From assembly GCF_001466665.1 (NCBI RefSeq), contig NZ_KQ758903.1, positions 927,684-991,683 of the forward strand: DNA of 64,000 nucleotides. The letters run 5' to 3'. Every line of letters starts with the position of its first letter. Positions within the stretch are counted from its first letter, which is position 1. Source of the stretch: Dehalogenimonas alkenigignens (lineage in GTDB: Bacteria; Chloroflexota; Dehalococcoidia; Dehalococcoidales; Dehalococcoidaceae). Positions 1 to 8,456 of this stretch are shown here, piece after piece. The notes under the pieces are model-generated. The model made no database searches, had not been told where the DNA came from, and saw only the letters and a program-made list of their open reading frames with translations. The position numbers and the translations under genes are program-made.

Positions 1-112
1 CGCGGCTCTTGAACAACTCCAGCAGCGTCAGGTACAGCGGCCGGCCGCTGTGGGTATCAGACTCGCCGATGAACACCCGCATCAGGACCTGTTCGCCCTC
101 TATCTTGCGCAT
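1..112 (-). CDS. DUF190 family protein, partial (runs off left edge)
   Basis: Only the first 37 residues are in the window; the frame opens with ATG at 112 and leaves at base 1. The N-terminus reads MRKIEGEQVLMRVFIGESD and then GRPLY, which matches the start of DUF190 proteins. These are small soluble proteins of unknown biochemical role that are very often encoded next to crcB fluoride channels. The start shares one base with the crcB stop (TGATG), so the two are translationally coupled. A link to fluoride export is inferred from this neighbourhood only. Confidence 0.8.
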   Translation of the reverse strand, partial: MRKIEGEQVLMRVFIGESDTHSGRPLYLTLLELFKSR

Positions 113-498
113 CAGGCGCCTCCCGCGATTAATTTACCCGCTGCCATCCCGGCCACCACCCCGATAATACCCAACACCACTGACCCCGCGATGTTCCCGG
201 CGGCGGCTCCCCAGGCGCCGTCCTGGATCATCCGCACCGTTTCGTAGCTGAACGTGGAGAAAGTGGTGAAAGCGCCCAAAAACCCGACCGCGGCGGCGGT
301 GCGCAGGTGGGGCGGGATGAGGTCGGTATTCAACCCGAGGTGCATTAAAAAACCCAACAGAAAGCTGCCCAGGAGATTGACCGCCAGCGTACCCCAGGCA
401 AAGCTCTGTCCTAGGGCGGCATGGACGGCGCCGGACACGGCGTATCGGGATAAAGAGCCCAGAGCCCCGGCCGCGGCGATCAGCAGAATAGTAGTCAC
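112..498 (-). CDS. crcB: fluoride ion channel CrcB (Fluc)
   Basis: A 128-residue protein with four hydrophobic segments, the usual size of Fluc channels. These act as dual-topology dimers in the inner membrane and export fluoride passively. Family hallmarks are visible: GALGSLSRY near the N-terminus, NLLGSFLLGF in the second helix and GFLGAFTTFSTFSYE around residues 70-90, which holds the pore Phe/Thr/Ser residues. Many genomes encode two crcB copies; only one is seen here, and a DUF190 gene follows in the same operon. I see no fluoride-riboswitch signature directly upstream. Identification is confident. Confidence 0.93.
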   Translation of the reverse strand: MTTILLIAAAGALGSLSRYAVSGAVHAALGQSFAWGTLAVNLLGSFLLGFLMHLGLNTDLIPPHLRTAAAVGFLGAFTTFSTFSYETVRMIQDGAWGAAAGNIAGSVVLGIIGVVAGMAAGKLIAGGA

Positions 499-534
499 GG
501 CGCTATTTTAAGAGGAGAAGTAAAAGAATACAAA

Positions 535-567
535 AAACACGGAGCCTTGCTAAAGGGCTCCGTGTTT
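535..567 (-). terminator. hairpin terminator after the zinc-ribbon gene
   Basis: A perfect 12-bp inverted repeat (AAACACGGAGCC at 535-546, GGCTCCGTGTTT at 556-567) has a 9-nt loop. On the minus strand the stem is followed by a run of T residues, the intrinsic-terminator pattern, and it lies just downstream of the zinc-ribbon gene ending at 589. It also separates that gene from crcB. Confidence 0.85.
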
Positions 568-588
568 GATTCAATTGTCTGGCGGCTT

Positions 589-891
589 TTAGTAGGCGCT
601 TTTGGACTTGGCGAAACAATCGCTGCAGTAAACAGGGCGGCCGTTGCGCGGTTCGAAGGGGACCTGGGTCTCGCGGCCGCACGCGGCGCAGACAGCGGGG
701 AACATCTGGCGGGGACCGCCGGCGGAAGCGCCGCCGCCACCACCGCGGGTCTGTTTCCGGGTTTGGCGGCAGGAAGGGCAGCGTTTGGGCTCGTTGGTGA
801 AGCCCTTGGAGGCGAAGAACTCCTGCTCGGAAGCGCTGAAGGTGAAATCAGCGCCGCAGTCTGCGCATTGGATGATTTTGTCCTGGGCCAT
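589..891 (-). CDS. double zinc-ribbon protein (zf-trcl type)
   Basis: A 100-residue protein with two treble/zinc-ribbon halves: CADCGADF plus CPSC (residues about 9-42) and CAACGRE plus CSDCF (about 68-93), separated by a Gly/Ala-rich linker. This layout fits the small 'probable zinc-ribbon' proteins annotated as CxxC-x(n)-CxxC domain proteins, whose function is unknown; nucleic-acid or protein binding is likely. The start is ATG at 891 with AGGAG about 13 nt upstream, a long spacing. A TATAAT box on the same strand (916-921) lies just upstream with a poor -35. It is a single-gene unit ended by the hairpin at 535-567. Confidence 0.8.
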   Translation of the reverse strand: MAQDKIIQCADCGADFTFSASEQEFFASKGFTNEPKRCPSCRQTRKQTRGGGGGASAGGPRQMFPAVCAACGRETQVPFEPRNGRPVYCSDCFAKSKSAY

Positions 892-1140
892 GGGATGACA
901 CTCGCTCCTTTTTTTATTATACTTTGGTTTACGGTTAGGTCATCCGGACCTCGGGACAAACCTGGGTTGGGATACCAACTTTCAACCGCACTAGAGTATG
1001 CCATTACCCTGTCGACGCTGTCAACTTGTTATCAGGATTATCCGAACGCAATTCCTGAACTCCCGCCCTTATCGGCGATTGCACCAGCCTGGGGAGTAAT
1101 GATGAAATCGGGACGTTATTCAAGGTATCGGGTGTATTAG
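892..1140. other. intergenic region between divergent genes, nothing recognised
   Basis: About 250 bases lie between the zinc-ribbon gene (minus) and the kinase-like gene (plus). I looked for tRNA, riboswitch and small coding sequence. The only signal is a minus-strand TATAAT at 916-921 with a weak ATGACC-like -35. An open frame that crosses the region on the plus strand is the antisense shadow of the zinc-ribbon gene. Confidence 0.4.
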
Positions 1141-1767
1141 GTGAATAATTTTAAACGATTGCCTCAGGCTGTTTTGCTGCTGGGTCCTACCGGCTCCGGA
1201 AAGACGCCGCTCGGCGAGGCGCTGGAGAAAAGCGGGTTTCGCGGCAGGCGATGTCGCCATTTTGATTTTGGTGCCAGCCTGCGTAGCTGCGCGGCGGGGC
1301 TCGGTCCTGAATTCACTCCCGCCGAGCTCCAGGTAGTACGAGAGTCACTGGCTACGGGCGTGCTGTTAAAAGACCAACAATTCCCGATCGCCGCAAAGAT
1401 TCTGAACGAGTTCATTTCCAGAACAGATAGGGACAGTCTCATCATCCTGAATGGCTTGCCGCGGCATACCGGTCAGGCGGCGGCGCTGAACAGCCTGGTT
1501 GAAATGGCTGGGGTAATTGTCCTGGAATGTGACGCCGCAACGGTGATGAGGCGAATTGCAAGCGATACAGGGGGTGATCGGGGCGGTCGCAGTGATGACG
1601 GCGCTTCCATGGTAGCTAGAAAACTGACGATATATGAGCAGCAGACGACGCCCCTGATAGAATATTACCGGAGCCTCGGGGTACCGCTTCTATTGGTGGC
1701 TGTCGGCAAGAACGACGGCGCCGAAACATTAAGGCTTGCCGCTGAAGCGGCTCACGAAGTCATTTGA
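1141..1767 (+). CDS. P-loop nucleoside monophosphate kinase-like protein
   Basis: A 208-residue protein that begins with a Walker A motif, GPTGSGKTPLG (residues 15-25), in an adenylate-kinase-like fold. GATP binding is implied, a later stretch NGLPRH sits where adenylate kinases have the conserved 'GFPR' loop, and R residues follow in VMRRI. Lid and AMP-contact residues are diverged, so it may phosphorylate another nucleotide or have lost activity. An in-frame TAG ends directly before the GTG start at 1141, so no longer N-terminus is possible; the ribosome-binding site is weak. Genuine adk would normally sit in the ribosomal-protein operon, so this is best treated as a paralogue. Confidence 0.7.
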   Translation: MNNFKRLPQAVLLLGPTGSGKTPLGEALEKSGFRGRRCRHFDFGASLRSCAAGLGPEFTPAELQVVRESLATGVLLKDQQFPIAAKILNEFISRTDRDSLIILNGLPRHTGQAAALNSLVEMAGVIVLECDAATVMRRIASDTGGDRGGRSDDGASMVARKLTIYEQQTTPLIEYYRSLGVPLLLVAVGKNDGAETLRLAAEAAHEVI

Positions 1768-1813
1768 CCGGTCTTGGACAATTTCTCCGCCGGTATTAGA
1801 ACTCCATAAATCC

Positions 1814-1842
1814 TTGACTAACAATGTCCATAATAATATACT
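1814..1842 (+). promoter_or_regulatory. promoter for the HTH-receiver gene
   Basis: TTGACT (1814-1819), a 17-bp spacer and TATACT (1837-1842) form a near-consensus vegetative promoter. The predicted transcript starts near 1849, leaving a leader of about 40 nt before the ATG at 1889. The same box pair, TTGACT-17-TATACT, precedes the large PAS kinase gene at 30604. Confidence 0.75.
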
Positions 1843-1888
1843 TATGCCGTTTTTCGGGTTAAAAGCATTTGATTAAGGAGATAACTTG

Positions 1889-2428
1889 ATGCCGGAATTA
1901 CTGACTGTGCGTGAAGTTGCGGATTACCTTAGGGTGACCCAGAAGACGGTCTACAGACTGCTGCAGCAGGGATCGATTCCGGCGCTCAAGGTGAGCCACA
2001 GCTGGCGGTTCGACAAAGCCGCCATTGACGAATGGCTGCGCTCGACAGCGGTCGGTGCCAAAGCCACTATACTTGTCGTCGACGACGACCAGACAATCCG
2101 TGACCTGTTCCGGGATATCCTCGAAGACGCCGGTCATCGTGTCATCACTGCGGGTTCAGGCGCTGAGGCGCTGGAATATATTAAAGCCAAGGATTTCGCC
2201 CTGGTCTTCCTTGATCTCAAGATGCCGGGTATGAGCGGCGCTGACGTCCTGCGTAAGATCCGCGCGTTAGATCCGGATTTGCCGGTGACCATCATCACCG
2301 GATTCCCTGATTCCGAATCAATGGCTCAGGCGCTGTCGCAGGGTCCGTTTGGCGTAATGAACAAGCCTTTCGGAGAGGCTGATGTTCTTAACGCGGTGAA
2401 AAGCTTCATCCGCATCGGCCGAAGCTAA
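1889..2428 (+). CDS. excisionase-type HTH domain fused to a response-regulator receiver
   Basis: A 179-residue two-domain protein. Residues 1-50 (LTVREVADYLRVTQKTVYRLL...IPALKV...WRFDKAAIDEWL) are a MerR-like HTH_17/excisionase DNA-binding domain. Residues 60-175 are a complete CheY-like receiver: VVDDD acidic pocket (65-67), phospho-acceptor D109 in LDLKMP, Thr in TIITG and Lys in NKPF. DNA-binding normally follows the receiver; here it precedes it. AAGGAG at 1875-1880 fixes ATG 1889 over a TTG three bases earlier. The soluble PAS kinase starts 49 bases downstream and is the obvious partner (inference). Confidence 0.88.
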   Translation: MPELLTVREVADYLRVTQKTVYRLLQQGSIPALKVSHSWRFDKAAIDEWLRSTAVGAKATILVVDDDQTIRDLFRDILEDAGHRVITAGSGAEALEYIKAKDFALVFLDLKMPGMSGADVLRKIRALDPDLPVTIITGFPDSESMAQALSQGPFGVMNKPFGEADVLNAVKSFIRIGRS

Positions 2429-2477
2429 TACGCCAGCCAATCTGAGATTATGATCGATTTTTTATCGGACGAATCAG

Positions 2478-4001
2478 ATGCCCGGTCGTGAAAACGGCAA
2501 AAACCAGATTTCCGTTAGAGATTCAATTGAGCAGCGTCTGCTGGCTAATGCGACTTCGACCTTCCGGACTATGTTCGAACGCAGTGGCACCGCCAAGGCT
2601 GTCCTTAATGAGCATGGCATTATCGTTATGGCCAATGAGACGCTTGCCCGGCTAGTTGATCTTTCGGTCGCTGAGATAGAAGGAAAGCACTCTTGGTTTG
2701 AGTTCGTCGCCGAGTCTGACCGGAAAAAAGCTCAGGAATACCACCGGCTGCGCCGTAGTCATCCGGGTACTGCCCCGGAACTCTATGAATTCCGTTTACT
2801 CGATCATAATGGCAGCATCCACGAGATAGAAATCAATGTAGCCATGTTTCCCGGGACAGAACTTTCGCTTCTTTCGTTGATCGATAATACCCATTTGAAA
2901 ACGGCGCAGGAGATGGGCCGTCTGACCCGGTTTGCTGTCGAAAACGCGCCCGAATCGATTTTCTGGCTCAACGAAAGCGGCGCTCTGTTGTATGCCAACG
3001 CCGCTGCCTGCCGCCTTCTCGGTTATAACCTCGGGCAGATCATGTCGCTGTCTATTCATGAGATAGATGCCGGCCACGCGAAGCGTGACTGGCTAAAGCT
3101 GTTCAAGGAACTCAGGCAGGCTGGTTCAATGGTCTGGCAGTCGGAGTACCGGCGTCAGGACGGGCACGTACTGCCGGTGGAACTCATGATTACGTATATC
3201 CAGTTGAATGATAAGCATTATTACTGGGCTTTTGCCAGGGACGTGACGGCTACGCGGCAGGCCGAAAAGAGGGAACAGCAGCTTCAAACCGAGTTAAATG
3301 TATCAGGACGGCTGGCCTCTGTCGGCGAGTTGGCAGCCGGCGTCGCCCACGAGATCAACAACCCTTTGACTGGAATTATCGGCTTTTCGGAAAGGCTGCT
3401 CCGCAAGGCAACCGATGAAAAATTGGCCGCCGACTTGAAAAGGATCCATTCTGAAGCGCTCCGGGCTGCCAGGGTAGTCCAGAATCTGCTTACCTTCGCC
3501 CGTCAGCGCCAGCCCAGTAAGGAGCCTGTGGATGTTAACAGCATAGTCAAGGAGTCGTTGGCTTTACGGGAGTATGAGCTGCGCCAGAGGGGGATTCAGG
3601 TTGTGACTCATCTGGCGGAATTACCTTGCATCATGGCAGACCAGTATCAGTTAGAGCAAGTGCTGGTCAATCTGATTGTCAACGCTGAACAGGCTATCGC
3701 TATCGCCAACAAAGGCGATAGATTGACCGTTACTACCGGCGTTCTTGATGAGTTCATCGTGGTGACCGTGGCTGACAACGGACCGGGCATCAAACCGGAG
3801 AATCTGGACAAACTGTTTGATCCATTTTTTACCACTCGCGTCGACAGCGGCGGCACCGGCCTCGGCCTGTCGATTTGCCATGGCATAGTTGCGGAGCATG
3901 GCGGCCGGTTGACTGTATCCAGCGAGCTTGGCTCCGGCGCGGTTTTCACCGTTGCTCTGCCGCTAAAAGAAAACCGGTGCCCCCCTCCGGATGAATCCTA
4001 G
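2478..4001 (+). CDS. soluble PAS-domain sensor histidine kinase
   Basis: A 507-residue cytoplasmic kinase with no membrane segment. Two PAS domains (about 30-140 and 150-265) precede a HisKA domain with H-box GVAHEINNPL, phospho-acceptor H291, and a HATPase_c domain with the N box (NLIVNAEQAI), G1 (DNGPGIKP), F box (FDPFFTTR) and G2 (GTGLGL). The HEINNPL variant is typical of NtrB/PAS-type kinases. It lies directly downstream of the HTH-receiver gene in one transcription unit and presumably phosphorylates it. The signal is unknown; no haem- or flavin-specific motif is obvious in the PAS domains. It converges on DUF167 with a 3-base gap and no clear terminator. Confidence 0.9.
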   Translation: MPGRENGKNQISVRDSIEQRLLANATSTFRTMFERSGTAKAVLNEHGIIVMANETLARLVDLSVAEIEGKHSWFEFVAESDRKKAQEYHRLRRSHPGTAPELYEFRLLDHNGSIHEIEINVAMFPGTELSLLSLIDNTHLKTAQEMGRLTRFAVENAPESIFWLNESGALLYANAAACRLLGYNLGQIMSLSIHEIDAGHAKRDWLKLFKELRQAGSMVWQSEYRRQDGHVLPVELMITYIQLNDKHYYWAFARDVTATRQAEKREQQLQTELNVSGRLASVGELAAGVAHEINNPLTGIIGFSERLLRKATDEKLAADLKRIHSEALRAARVVQNLLTFARQRQPSKEPVDVNSIVKESLALREYELRQRGIQVVTHLAELPCIMADQYQLEQVLVNLIVNAEQAIAIANKGDRLTVTTGVLDEFIVVTVADNGPGIKPENLDKLFDPFFTTRVDSGGTGLGLSICHGIVAEHGGRLTVSSELGSGAVFTVALPLKENRCPPPDES

Positions 4002-4004
4002 GCG

Positions 4005-4271
4005 TCACGGGATTAGGCGGCGTTTCACTTCCTCCGGTGTCAGACCTTCAAAAGCAACGGACTTATTCCGGCCGAAATGCCCTCGAATTATCTGAATGGC
4101 GTCTTTTGGCAGGCCCAATTCCCTGGAAAGGTATTCGATTAGCGCCGCATTTGCGGCGCCTTTTTCCGGAACCGCTGCTACCTTTATTTTTATGGACCCG
4201 GCATAAAAACCGACGGCCTCGGTCTTTTTGGCGCCTGGCTGGACCCGGAAATTAACGTATGCTTGACTCAC
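4005..4271 (-). CDS. DUF167 / YggU family protein
   Basis: An 88-residue protein matching the YggU family (VRVQPGAKK-like start VNFRVQPGAKKTEAVG, then KIKVAAVPEKGAANAALIEYLSRELGLPKDAIQIIRG and GRNKSVAFEGL). The family is widespread in bacteria, archaea and eukaryotes with a known small alpha/beta fold but no settled function. The start is GTG at 4271, overlapping the stop of the upstream membrane-protein gene by four bases (GTGA), so the two are coupled. Confidence 0.88.
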   Translation of the reverse strand: MSQAYVNFRVQPGAKKTEAVGFYAGSIKIKVAAVPEKGAANAALIEYLSRELGLPKDAIQIIRGHFGRNKSVAFEGLTPEEVKRRLIP

Positions 4272-5695
4272 GAACGCACCATGGTGGTGGAGGTTTGAAA
4301 TGACTCGTCAGTTAATGCTTTGCGCTCGTATTCAATGAGCAGGGCTGCGATTAATGCCAGGTCTATCAAGAAAAAATAAGTGTTGAAACTCCGCCAGGCA
4401 AAAAATATCGGCATGACTGAAAACAGCAGGCCGGTTTGAGGATAACGGCCTCCTCTCAGCAAATACCAGATTAATCCCCCAACAAGAGCGGTAATTTCTA
4501 ATCCTGTGAATAGGAATGGAAAGTCAACATTAACTATGCCGGTCTGTACCAGGCTTACCAGACCGACGCCGAGTGGATAAACTCGATCGAATATGGGCGC
4601 TGTGACTGAGGCCAACCATAGCGCCGGATCATCGACAAGAAAAGGCAGATTAATGGCTATGAAGATAGTGGCGGCAACCACGGAATACCGGAGTGCGCGG
4701 CTAAAACCCCAACAGTGAAACACGTATACGCCCGCGAAAGGCAATAGGAACCAGACTGTCTGGTAAGTAGCCGCAGCCGCTCCCAGTAACAGGGCGGAGA
4801 TTAAAGGTTTCCTGGGAATCAACAGCCAGCCGGCAAGAATGAACGGGAAGAGCAGCAGCCGTTTTTCCAAACCGATAAGGCCGCCGACCCACAATTCCAG
4901 GCTGATTGCAACCGCTAAGACAAACACCATCCAAAAACGGCGCGGCAACAGCCACAACCCGGCGGCGATGCCAATCAACAAGAAGAAAGCGATGACGTAT
5001 TGCATATTGGCGATTCCGACAGAGACAAAAGGCACCTGGATTAAAAAAGAACCCGCGGGGTACGAAAGACGGGATTCCAACTCGACAGGTATATTTTCCG
5101 GGGTCAGCCTGGCTTGTTGCCACAGCGAATTAAGTTGTTCTTTGGCTGGGTACGGGAAGACATCGGCGAACCTTCCTTCTTGCAGCGGCGTAAGGTTGAT
5201 GTAAGGTCCGAGATTTTCCTGGTGACTGTCATACTCCTCCATTGCGGTGATGACATTGGCCGAAGTATAGGGATTTTGGCCTTCGATGAAGTTAACAGTG
5301 GCCTGTTGAACGAGTGCCGCGCCGTCGGAATAGCGGGGTTGTGACTTGAGATAGGCAAGCATACCGTCAACCGGCGGATTGAAAGAGGTGGGCTCGATTA
5401 GGCCAGTTTTTAACCCGGCGAACAGCATGCCCGTAGCCAGACCGAGGCTCAGCAGGAACAGAATGGCTATTTTGGCTATTTTTTTTAGGCCCCAAGCCCA
5501 ACACGATGCAAAGACATCAGTCTGCGGTAAGGCCACAAGCCACAGACTGATAAACCACATGAGCCATAAAATAATTCCCAGGACAGCTTTGCCCTGAGTC
5601 ACTATATAGGGACTGCCGGTCGCGGCAGTGAATCCGAGTTTGCATAATACGCTGATGAAGAATAGGCTGAGTCTTGGAGTTGAAAAAGTGATCAC
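4268..5695 (-). CDS. polytopic membrane protein, possibly GT-C/DUF2029-like
   Basis: A 475-residue integral membrane protein with roughly eleven hydrophobic helices and a large polar loop at about residues 100-215. The loop contains NPYTS, which is reminiscent of the NPY signature in GT87 polyprenyl-phosphate-dependent mannosyltransferases (DUF2029), followed by a YPAGSFL stretch similar to their 'YPP' segment. The resemblance is weak and no catalytic DxD is obvious, so a glycosyltransferase role is only a suggestion. The start is GTG at 5695 with no good Shine-Dalgarno; an extended -10 box lies about 30 bases upstream. It is cotranscribed with DUF167. Confidence 0.6.
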   Translation of the reverse strand: MITFSTPRLSLFFISVLCKLGFTAATGSPYIVTQGKAVLGIILWLMWFISLWLVALPQTDVFASCWAWGLKKIAKIAILFLLSLGLATGMLFAGLKTGLIEPTSFNPPVDGMLAYLKSQPRYSDGAALVQQATVNFIEGQNPYTSANVITAMEEYDSHQENLGPYINLTPLQEGRFADVFPYPAKEQLNSLWQQARLTPENIPVELESRLSYPAGSFLIQVPFVSVGIANMQYVIAFFLLIGIAAGLWLLPRRFWMVFVLAVAISLELWVGGLIGLEKRLLLFPFILAGWLLIPRKPLISALLLGAAAATYQTVWFLLPFAGVYVFHCWGFSRALRYSVVAATIFIAINLPFLVDDPALWLASVTAPIFDRVYPLGVGLVSLVQTGIVNVDFPFLFTGLEITALVGGLIWYLLRGGRYPQTGLLFSVMPIFFAWRSFNTYFFLIDLALIAALLIEYERKALTDESFQTSTTMVRS

Positions 5696-5724
5696 GAGTC
5701 TGATAATAATTCTTACCGCCGGGA

Positions 5725-5733
5725 ATTATAACA
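5725..5733 (-). promoter_or_regulatory. extended -10 promoter for the membrane-protein gene
   Basis: On the minus strand TGTTATAAT (5733 down to 5725) is a perfect extended -10 element about 30 bases before the GTG at 5695. No strong -35 is present, as is usual for TGn promoters. Confidence 0.6.
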
Positions 5734-5768
5734 CAGGTTTAATTTTTCCATCAGAAACCGGGTGAAGA

Positions 5769-6254
5769 TTGGCCGCAGAAGAACAGAAGATCGCCGAATC
5801 GCTCGTCCGTAGAGGTCTTTCGATAGCTACGGTGGAATCCGCCACTGGCGGACTTATGGCGGTCAGATTGACCTCGGTGCCCGGAGCCTCCGAATTTTTC
5901 AGGGGTGGGCTGATTACTTATCATAATGAGATCAAGCTGCGTTTAGCCGGCGTAAAATACGAAACCCTGATGAATTACGGTGCTGTCAGCGCCCAGGTGG
6001 CTGAAGAAATGGCTGCCGGCGGGCGCCGGACTCTCGGGGTTGATATTTGTCTTTCGGATACCGGCATCGCCGGGCCGGGAGGAGAAACCTCAGCCAAGCC
6101 CGTCGGTCTATTCTACATCGGGTTGGCTACTCCCGAAGGGACATGGAGCCGGAAATTCATCTTCAAGGGCGATCGCGACAAGAACCGGGAATCGGCAGCG
6201 GCGGCAGCGCTGAAGTGGGCAGCGGAATATTTGGGGAATTTTAAAGGCTCTTAA
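5769..6254 (+). CDS. pncC: nicotinamide-nucleotide amidohydrolase (CinA C-terminal domain)
   Basis: A 161-residue stand-alone CinA C-terminal domain, which deamidates NMN to nicotinate mononucleotide in pyridine-nucleotide recycling. Visible motifs are TVESATGGLMAVRLTSVPGASEFF, YGAVSAQVAEEMA, DTGIAGPGGETSAKPVGLFYIGL and the terminal helix. The common 'ESCTGG' is ESATGG here. The N-terminal molybdopterin-binding-like domain of full CinA is absent. The start is the TTG at 5769 with a poor ribosome site; no better in-frame start lies upstream. Its 3' end overlaps the convergent rph gene by 14 bases. Confidence 0.9.
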   Translation: MAAEEQKIAESLVRRGLSIATVESATGGLMAVRLTSVPGASEFFRGGLITYHNEIKLRLAGVKYETLMNYGAVSAQVAEEMAAGGRRTLGVDICLSDTGIAGPGGETSAKPVGLFYIGLATPEGTWSRKFIFKGDRDKNRESAAAAALKWAAEYLGNFKGS

Positions 6255-6963
6255 CCGCCTCTAATTGTATCTCGAACAATCTCCTGATCCCCGCTTCTGC
6301 CAAATCCAAAACACCGTCCAGCACCGTTTTTGAGAAAGCCTTTTTTTCCGCCGTGCCCTGAACCTCGATAAACTCACCATTGCCGTTCATCACCAGATTG
6401 AAATCAGATTCAGCCGAACAGTCCTCCTCGAAACAGGGGTCAAGCAATATATTGCCCCGGTTGACCGCCACACTAACTGCCGCCACCTGAGTTCTCAACG
6501 GCATCTGTTTGATGACGCCAAGGCGCCGCAGTTTTTCAAAAGCGATGAAAAGCGCAATATAACCACCGGTAATTGCGGCCGTTCGGGTACCGGCGTCCGC
6601 ATGGAGGACATCGCAGTCAACGACGAAACTTCGCTCGCCGAGAGCGGACAGATCGGTAACCGCCCTCAGGGAACGGCCGACCAGCCGCTGTATTTCCTGG
6701 CCGCGGCCGGACAGTTTGCCCTGGACTGATTCACGCTGGGTGCGTGTTGAAGTCGCCCGAGGCAGCATGGCATACTCCGCGGTCACCCAGCCGGTGCCGG
6801 TGTTCTTAAGAAACTGCGGCACCCGTTCTTCCATTGAGACGGATACCGCGACTCTGGTATTGCCTTGCTCAATCAGCACCGAACCTTCGGCATATGGCTG
6901 GAAGCCGGGAGTGATTTTTATCGAACGCAGTTGATCAGGACCGCGGCCATCTATTCTGGGCAT
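6241..6963 (-). CDS. rph: ribonuclease PH
   Basis: A 240-residue phosphorolytic 3'-5' exoribonuclease that trims tRNA 3' ends. Typical sequence is seen throughout: the start RIDGRGPDQLRSIKI, GNTRVAVSVSMEERVPQFLK, GWVTAEYAMLPRAT followed by TR(T)QRES, GRGQEIQRLVGRSLRAV, DCDVLHADAGTRTAAITGGY and DFNLVMNGNGEFIEVQGTAE. The phosphate-binding Arg in GTRTAAITG is present. The start is ATG at 6963. It converges with and slightly overlaps pncC and follows proA on the same strand with a 42-base gap. Confidence 0.96.
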   Translation of the reverse strand: MPRIDGRGPDQLRSIKITPGFQPYAEGSVLIEQGNTRVAVSVSMEERVPQFLKNTGTGWVTAEYAMLPRATSTRTQRESVQGKLSGRGQEIQRLVGRSLRAVTDLSALGERSFVVDCDVLHADAGTRTAAITGGYIALFIAFEKLRRLGVIKQMPLRTQVAAVSVAVNRGNILLDPCFEEDCSAESDFNLVMNGNGEFIEVQGTAEKKAFSKTVLDGVLDLAEAGIRRLFEIQLEAVKSL

Positions 6964-7005
6964 GTGTAACCTTTCAAGCTCGTTGCGATCGACAAAGACG
7001 CAGTT

Positions 7006-8277
7006 TTAAGGCCGGACGTGACCCGAACCGTAGACCAGCCATTTGTACGAGGTGATCTCCCTGAGGCCCAGCGGGCCGCGGGCGTGCATCTTCTGCGTGG
7101 AGATGCCGACCTCCGCCCCCAAGCCGAACTGGGCGCCGTCTGTAAAGCGGGTGGAGGCGTTGACATAGACCGCCGCGGCGTCCACCTCATTCATGAAGCG
7201 CGAAGCGGCGGAGTAATCCTCGGTGATGATGGCCTCTGAGTGGCCGTCGCCGTAAGCGGCAATATGGTCAACAGCTTCGTCAAGCGAGTCGACCACCTTG
7301 ACTGCGGCGGTCAGGGACAGGTACTCCCGGCCCCAGTCATCCTCGACGGCCGGCACCAGCTTTAACCCGGGACTTTTCGATAGGACTCCCATCGAGCGCG
7401 GGTCGCAATGCAACTCTACGCTCATTCTGTTTAACTCGGCGGCAGCTTTGGGGAGGAAGTGTTCAGCAATATCCTTGTGGACTAGAATGGTATCCAGGGC
7501 GTTACAAGCCGAAGGCTTTTGAATCTTGGCGTTGTAGACAATAGCCACGGCATTCTCGATCTTGGCTGAAGCGTCAACGTAGGTGTGGCAGACGCCGGCG
7601 CCGCCGGCGACTACTGGAACGGTTGAGTTTTCTTTAACGAAATTGATCAGGCCGGTACCGCCGCGAGGGATAACCAGGTCGATCTGGTCGCTCATCTTCA
7701 GGAGATGCGATACTAGGGCTCGGTCCGCCGTGTCGAGGAACTGGACGGCGTTACTGTCGATACCTACGGATTCTATGGCGGCGATGATGACCTCGACCAG
7801 CGCCTTATTGGTATTTAGCGTCTCCTTACCGCCGCGCAGGACGACGGCATTGCCGGATTTGAGGCATAGGGCGGTGATGTCCACCGTGACGTTGGGTCTG
7901 GACTCGTAGATAGCGGCGATGACCCCGAGCGGCACGCGCTTTTTGCCGATGACGAGGCCATTGGGCAGAGTGCGCATGTCGAAAAACTCGCCCACCGGAT
8001 CGGGCAGAGCGGCGACGCAGCGGACGTCGGCGGCTATAACTTCAAGACGATGTTCGGTCAGGATGAGGCGGTCAAGCATGGCCGGGTTCATGCCGGCGTT
8101 CCTGGCCTCGATCTGGTCAATGGCGTTGGCCTCCAGTATCCGGTCCTTATGGGAAATCAGCCCGGCGGCCATGGCCTCAAGCGCTGCGTTTTTTACCGGC
8201 GTGGCGGCATACGACAACCTTCGGCTGGCCTGCCTGGCGCGCCGGCATTTCATTTTCAATTCGCTGAGAGCGTCCAT
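7006..8277 (-). CDS. proA: gamma-glutamyl phosphate reductase
   Basis: A 423-residue aldehyde-dehydrogenase-superfamily enzyme reducing L-glutamyl-5-phosphate to the semialdehyde with NADPH, the second step of proline synthesis. The catalytic Cys is in PSACNALDTILVHK; also seen are SRPNVTVDITALCLKSGNAVVLRGGKE, PVVAGGAGVCHTYVD and FGLGAEVGISTQKMHARGPLGL. The ATG at 8277 with AGGTGA just upstream gives the normal family length; a longer frame to 8334 would add an unconvincing 19-residue N-terminus. The partner proB lies 8 kb away on the same strand rather than adjacent. Confidence 0.95.
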   Translation of the reverse strand: MDALSELKMKCRRARQASRRLSYAATPVKNAALEAMAAGLISHKDRILEANAIDQIEARNAGMNPAMLDRLILTEHRLEVIAADVRCVAALPDPVGEFFDMRTLPNGLVIGKKRVPLGVIAAIYESRPNVTVDITALCLKSGNAVVLRGGKETLNTNKALVEVIIAAIESVGIDSNAVQFLDTADRALVSHLLKMSDQIDLVIPRGGTGLINFVKENSTVPVVAGGAGVCHTYVDASAKIENAVAIVYNAKIQKPSACNALDTILVHKDIAEHFLPKAAAELNRMSVELHCDPRSMGVLSKSPGLKLVPAVEDDWGREYLSLTAAVKVVDSLDEAVDHIAAYGDGHSEAIITEDYSAASRFMNEVDAAAVYVNASTRFTDGAQFGLGAEVGISTQKMHARGPLGLREITSYKWLVYGSGHVRP

Positions 8278-8456
8278 AGGTTCACCTGTAAAAGAAATCA
8301 CGGCCAGTATAGATGAAGACCGGCGGAGGGGCAAGGCCGTAGCGCCCGTCCCGGTAGTATAAGATATTCAAGCCTGGAATCCCATAGATAAGGGCTGGCG
8401 GCGGATATCGAGTACCTGTAAGATAGATAATGTCAAAGCGCTCGGGAGGTTTCGGC

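Noticed and set aside
112-600. Possible fluoride riboswitch before crcB
   Set aside because: The space between the crcB start (498) and the terminator (535) is too short and lacks the conserved GGNGAUGG-type core.
547-1140. A 197-codon plus-strand frame opposite the zinc-ribbon gene
   Set aside because: It is the antisense of a well-supported zinc-ribbon protein and its translation shows only Ala/Gly-rich noise. It also ends directly at the next gene.
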